From Tepidimonas thermarum (GTDB lineage: Bacteria > Pseudomonadota > Gammaproteobacteria > Burkholderiales > Burkholderiaceae_C): a stretch of DNA of 64,000 nucleotides. Shown here one piece after another: positions 60,904 through 64,000 of the stretch; within the stretch, counting starts at the first letter, position 1, and the number at the start of each line of letters is the position of its first letter. The DNA lies in assembly GCF_007556705.1 (NCBI RefSeq), contig NZ_VJOL01000008.1, forward strand, positions 1 through 64,000, read 5' to 3'. The position numbers and the translations under genes are program-made. Under the pieces are notes generated by a model that worked only from the letters and a program-made list of their open reading frames with translations, made no database searches and had not been told where the DNA came from.

Positions 60904-62763
60904 TCAGCGGACCGTCACGCGGGCCATTTCCTGGCCGTCCGGGCTCATCACGTGGGTGGAGCAGGCCAGGCAGGGGTCGAAACTGTGCAGCGTGCGCAGG
61001 ATCTCCAGTGGCTGCTCGGGGTTGACCATGGGCGTGTTCATCAGCGCGGCCTCGAAGGCGCCGATCTGGCCCTTGGCGTCGCGCGGTGAGCCGTTCCAGG
61101 TGGTGGGCACCACGCACTGGTAGTTCTCGATCTTGCCGTTTTTGATCTTGATCCAGTGGCCCAGCATGCCGCGCGGCGCGGCCACCGTGCCCACGCCCTT
61201 GGCCTCTTTCGGCCAGGTGGCCGGGTCCCACTTTTCGACGTTGGCGGTCGACGTGTCGCCGGCCTTGATGTTGCCCACCAACTGGCGGAAGTCGTCCATC
61301 ATCATCTCGGCGGCGTACTGGCTTTCCAGCGCACGCGCCAGGGTGCGGCCGATGGTGGTGGGCAGCAGTTGCTTGGCAGTGAACTGCGTCTCCGGTAGGC
61401 CCAGGGCCTTGGGGATCGCGCTGTTGATGGCCACGGCCGCACCGTCGACCTGTTCCTTGACGCGCTGGCACCACTTGTGGCCCTTCATCGCATGGGCGTA
61501 ACCCAGGATGTAGCGCGAGAGCGGGCCGACCTCGACCGCGTGGCCGCGCCAGCGCGGCGACTTGATCCAGCTGTACTTGGCGCTTTCGTCCAGGTTCTCG
61601 ATCTTCGTGCGCGTGCCCTTGAAGTTCGGCCCCTCGGGCTTGTAGTTGGGCTCAGTCACGCCGTCCCAGGGGTGCAGGCCCTTGGTCTCGTCACCGTACT
61701 GGTACCAGCTGTGGGTCACGAACTCCTGCACCTGCTCGGGGTCGCGCGGGTCGATCTCGTGGATCTTGCTCCAGTCGCCGTTCAGGATCACACCGCCGGG
61801 CAGCTGGTGCGTGCTGTGGTCGTAGGGCACCTTCTCGTAGGTGCCGTAGTCGGCCACGTTGGTGGCGGACAGGCCGCCACCGTAGAGCCAGCCCGCCTGC
61901 TTGTAGAGGGTGCCGATGGCCAGCACATCCGGGATATAGACGTTGTTGTTGAACTCGATCATCTCCTTGATGCGGGCCTCGACGAAGTTCAGGCGCTCCA
62001 TGTTGATGGGCGCGCCGGCCGCGCCGTTGCCGTCGAGGTTGATCGCGCAGGGCACGCCGCCGACCATGTAGTTCGGGTGCGGGTTCTTGCCACCGAAGAT
62101 GGTGTGCACCTTCACCCATTCCTTCTGCAGGTCCAGGGCTTCGAGGTAGTGGGTCACGGCCATCAGGTTGGCTTCGGCCGGCAGCACATAGGCCTTGGAG
62201 CCCCAGTAGCCGTTGAAAAACGGACCCAGCTGGCCGCTTTCGACAAACTTCTTGAGGCGGTTCTGCACGTCGCGGAAGTAGCCGGGCGAGCTCAGCGGGT
62301 GCGCGGGCGACACCAGATGCTGCAGCTCGCTGGTCTTCTTCGGATCGGCCTTGAGCGCCGAGACCACGTCTACCCAGTCGAGCGCGTGCAGGTGGTAGAA
62401 GTGCACCGCGTGGTCGTGGACCTGCAGGGTCTTGGCCATCATCTCGCGGATGAGGTGGGCGTTCAGCGGGATGCGGATGCCCAGCGCGTCTTCCACCGCG
62501 CGCACCGAGGCGAGCGCGTGGCAGCCGGTGCAGACGCCGCAGATGCGCTCCACGAAGGCCCAGGCGTCGCGCGGGTCGCGGCCTTTGAGGATCACCTCCA
62601 GACCGCGCCACATGGTGCCGCTGGACACCGCGTTGCGGATGACGTTGTTGCTGTCGAGGTTGACCTCGCAGCGCATGTGGCCCTCGATGCGGGTCACGGG
62701 GTCGACGACGATGCGCCGGCCGGTGTTGTCGAGCTTGAAGCCCTGTGTTTCGTACGCACCCAT
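60904..62763 (-). CDS. hoxG: Membrane-bound [NiFe]-hydrogenase large subunit HoxG (HupL)
   Basis: A 619-residue H2-oxidising catalytic subunit. The N-terminal Ni ligands are in [10 protein letters not shown] (Cys 75 and 78), and the C-terminal pair is Cys 598 and 601 in DPCLACSTH. The remaining 15 residues after His604 ([15 protein letters not shown]) are the extension removed by HoxM. Other family segments are [25 protein letters not shown] and [19 protein letters not shown]. It lacks a signal and is co-exported with HoxK. ATG 62763, 20 bases after hoxK. Confidence 0.97.
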   Translation of the reverse strand: MGAYETQGFKLDNTGRRIVVDPVTRIEGHMRCEVNLDSNNVIRNAVSSGTMWRGLEVILKGRDPRDAWAFVERICGVCTGCHALASVRAVEDALGIRIPLNAHLIREMMAKTLQVHDHAVHFYHLHALDWVDVVSALKADPKKTSELQHLVSPAHPLSSPGYFRDVQNRLKKFVESGQLGPFFNGYWGSKAYVLPAEANLMAVTHYLEALDLQKEWVKVHTIFGGKNPHPNYMVGGVPCAINLDGNGAAGAPINMERLNFVEARIKEMIEFNNNVYIPDVLAIGTLYKQAGWLYGGGLSATNVADYGTYEKVPYDHSTHQLPGGVILNGDWSKIHEIDPRDPEQVQEFVTHSWYQYGDETKGLHPWDGVTEPNYKPEGPNFKGTRTKIENLDESAKYSWIKSPRWRGHAVEVGPLSRYILGYAHAMKGHKWCQRVKEQVDGAAVAINSAIPKALGLPETQFTAKQLLPTTIGRTLARALESQYAAEMMMDDFRQLVGNIKAGDTSTANVEKWDPATWPKEAKGVGTVAAPRGMLGHWIKIKNGKIENYQCVVPTTWNGSPRDAKGQIGAFEAALMNTPMVNPEQPLEILRTLHSFDPCLACSTHVMSPDGQEMARVTVR

Positions 62764-62783
62764 GGTCGTGTCCTTTTGCTGCT

Positions 62784-63860
62784 TCAGGCGTTGGTCTTGG
62801 CTTTGGAGGTGTCGCGCGAGCGCTTGGCCACCGAGATCGCGGCGTGCGCCGCCACTGCGGCACCGACGACCGCGGCCGCCGTGCCGCCGATCCGGTCGGC
62901 GTTGGCCTCGATGCCAAAGGCGTGGATGTCGGTCAGGCGGTCGTAGAACGAGCCCTTGTCCCAGAAGCCGTCCTCGGAGCAGCCGATGCAGCCGTGGCCG
63001 GCCTTGATGGGGAAGCTCGTGCCCTCGTTCCACTGCACCGTGGAGCAAGCGTTGTAGGTGGTCGGCCCCTTGCAGCCAACCTTGTAGAGGCAGTAGCCCT
63101 TGCGCGCGGACTCGTCGTCCCAGGCCTCAACGAACTGGCCGGCGTCGAAGTGCGGGCGGCGGTAGCACTTGTCGTGGATGCGCTGGCTGTAGAACATCTT
63201 CGGGCGACCCTGGCGGTCCAGCTCGGGGATGCGGTCAAAGGTCAGCATGTAGGTGATCACGCCCGTCATCACCTCGGGGATGGGCGGGCAGCCCGGCACC
63301 TTGATAATGGGCTTGTCGGTGATGACCTTGTGGATCGGCGTGGCCTGGGTCGGGTTGGGCTTGGCGGCCTGCACGCAACCCCAGCTGGCGCACGAACCCC
63401 AGGCGATGATGGCCTTGGCATCCTTGGCCACCTTCTGCAGCTTCTCGATAAAGGGCTTGCCCGACTGGATGCAGAACATGCCATCCTCATTGAGCGGCGG
63501 GTTGCCCTCCACCGCGAGGATGTAGTTGCCCTTGTACTTGGTCATGACCTCTTGGAGGATGGCCTCGGCCTGGTGGCCAGCGGCAGCCATCAGGGTGTCG
63601 TCGTAGTCCAGGCTGATCATGGACAACACCACGTCCTTGGCCAGGGGGTGGGCCGAGCGGATGAAGGCCTCGGTGCAGCAGGTGCATTCGAGGCCGTGCA
63701 GCCACAGCACCGGGGTGCGCGGCTTGTTTTCCATGGCGTGGGCGATCTGCGGCACAAAACTCGGCGCCAGCCCCAGCGAGGTGGCGGTGAGCGAGCAGTA
63801 CTTCATGAAGCTGCGGCGCGAGATGCCCTTGCGGCGCATGACCTCGTAGAAGGTTTCCAT
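62784..63860 (-). CDS. hoxK: Membrane-bound [NiFe]-hydrogenase small subunit HoxK (HupS), O2-tolerant type
   Basis: A 358-residue electron-transfer subunit. The Tat signal [18 protein letters not shown] is at residues 14-31, cleaved before about residue 43 (MENKPRTP). In mature numbering the cysteines at 17, 19, 20, 115, 120 and 149 (residues 59, 61, 62, 157, 162, 191) are all present. The supernumerary pair 19 and 120 builds the [4Fe-3S] proximal cluster of oxygen-tolerant group 1d enzymes. The medial and distal cluster ligands ([42 protein letters not shown]) are complete. A C-terminal hydrophobic helix ([23 protein letters not shown]) anchors it in the membrane. First gene of the operon. 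Confidence 0.97.
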   Translation of the reverse strand: METFYEVMRRKGISRRSFMKYCSLTATSLGLAPSFVPQIAHAMENKPRTPVLWLHGLECTCCTEAFIRSAHPLAKDVVLSMISLDYDDTLMAAAGHQAEAILQEVMTKYKGNYILAVEGNPPLNEDGMFCIQSGKPFIEKLQKVAKDAKAIIAWGSCASWGCVQAAKPNPTQATPIHKVITDKPIIKVPGCPPIPEVMTGVITYMLTFDRIPELDRQGRPKMFYSQRIHDKCYRRPHFDAGQFVEAWDDESARKGYCLYKVGCKGPTTYNACSTVQWNEGTSFPIKAGHGCIGCSEDGFWDKGSFYDRLTDIHAFGIEANADRIGGTAAAVVGAAVAAHAAISVAKRSRDTSKAKTNA

Positions 63861-63943
63861 CGTGGCTTGTCTCCGTGGCGTGGTGTTGGGTGGAGTCCGG
63901 CCTCGTCCGTGGCGGCAACGGCATGGGCAGGCGTGTGTCCTTT

Positions 63944-63959
63944 TGCAAACCACGGGCCA
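63944..63959 (-). promoter_or_regulatory. Sigma-54 promoter (-24/-12) of hoxK
   Basis: The minus strand reads TGGCCCGTGGTTTGCA: the -24 GG and -12 GC are 10 bases apart and match the consensus TGGCAC-N5-TTGCA closely. It lies about 85 bases before the hoxK ATG. The activator HoxA with a GAFTGA loop is encoded in the same cluster. The remaining 40 bases of the window (63960-64000) should contain part of the HoxA or IHF binding region, but no defined site can be recognised there. Confidence 0.8.
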
Positions 63960-64000
63960 CATGCTCAAGCACAAGGGAAAACACCGACAACATCACACAA

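Overview
The window is about 64 kb of a GC-rich betaproteobacterial chromosome. The gene neighbourhoods (gmk-rpoZ-spoT, recC-recB-recD, infA2 beside glnS, cysS-alkA-accA-tilS-lysC) and a comamonad-style dispersed repeat point to the order Burkholderiales, most likely a Comamonadaceae-like genus. The exact genus cannot be read from the sequence. It splits into a housekeeping left part (1 to about 41.9 kb) and a right part (42.4 kb to the edge) that is almost entirely one [NiFe]-hydrogenase gene cluster.

Left part. The window opens with the 3' remnant of a TonB-dependent receptor whose upstream part is missing, followed by a TPP riboswitch and thiC. Then come an MFS transporter, a second-type infA, glnS with a large internal insertion, and a globin-coupled diguanylate cyclase (DosC type) broken by a single in-frame amber codon. 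A small secreted protein, uppP and an alpha/beta hydrolase follow, then the tightly overlapping recC-recB-recD operon, greB, and the yicC-gmk-rpoZ-spoT block with a terminator between rpoZ and spoT. A rightward operon carries a Ser/Thr kinase, a PP2C phosphatase, rph, rdgB, hemW and a CBS protein. Next are a DUF349 protein, a leftward group (TPR protein, cyclophilin, lpxH, mtfA-like peptidase), and the rightward cysS-alkA-accA-tilS-lysC series ending at tRNA-Ser(GCU).

Boundary. Directly after the tRNA-Ser CCA end lie a short direct repeat and a frameshifted excisionase-like reading frame. This is the usual scar of an element integrated at a tRNA 3' end, and the hydrogenase cluster begins right behind it.

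Right part. About 21.5 kb, all leftward. In transcription order: hoxK-hoxG-hupE-hoxZ-(HigA-like)-hoxM-hoxL-hoxO-hoxQ-hoxR-hoxT-hoxV-hypA-hypB-hypF-hypC-hypD-hypE-hypX-hoxA-(60-aa ORF)-hoxB-hoxC-hoxJ. HoxK has all six cysteines of the proximal [4Fe-3S] cluster at the positions used in oxygen-tolerant group 1d membrane hydrogenases. HoxL, HoxO, HoxQ, HoxR, HoxT and HoxV are the matching assembly set, and HypX supplies the CO ligand under aerobic conditions. HoxB and HoxC form an H2 sensor, HoxJ is its kinase and HoxA the sigma-54 activator. A near-perfect sigma-54 promoter (-24/-12) precedes hoxK, so the whole input-output circuit is in the window. Less usual points are an orphan HigA-like regulator in the operon, a translationally coupled 60-residue ORF between hoxA and hoxB, a HypF reduced to its Kae1-like domain, and a HypB whose histidine-rich stretch lies inside the GTPase domain.
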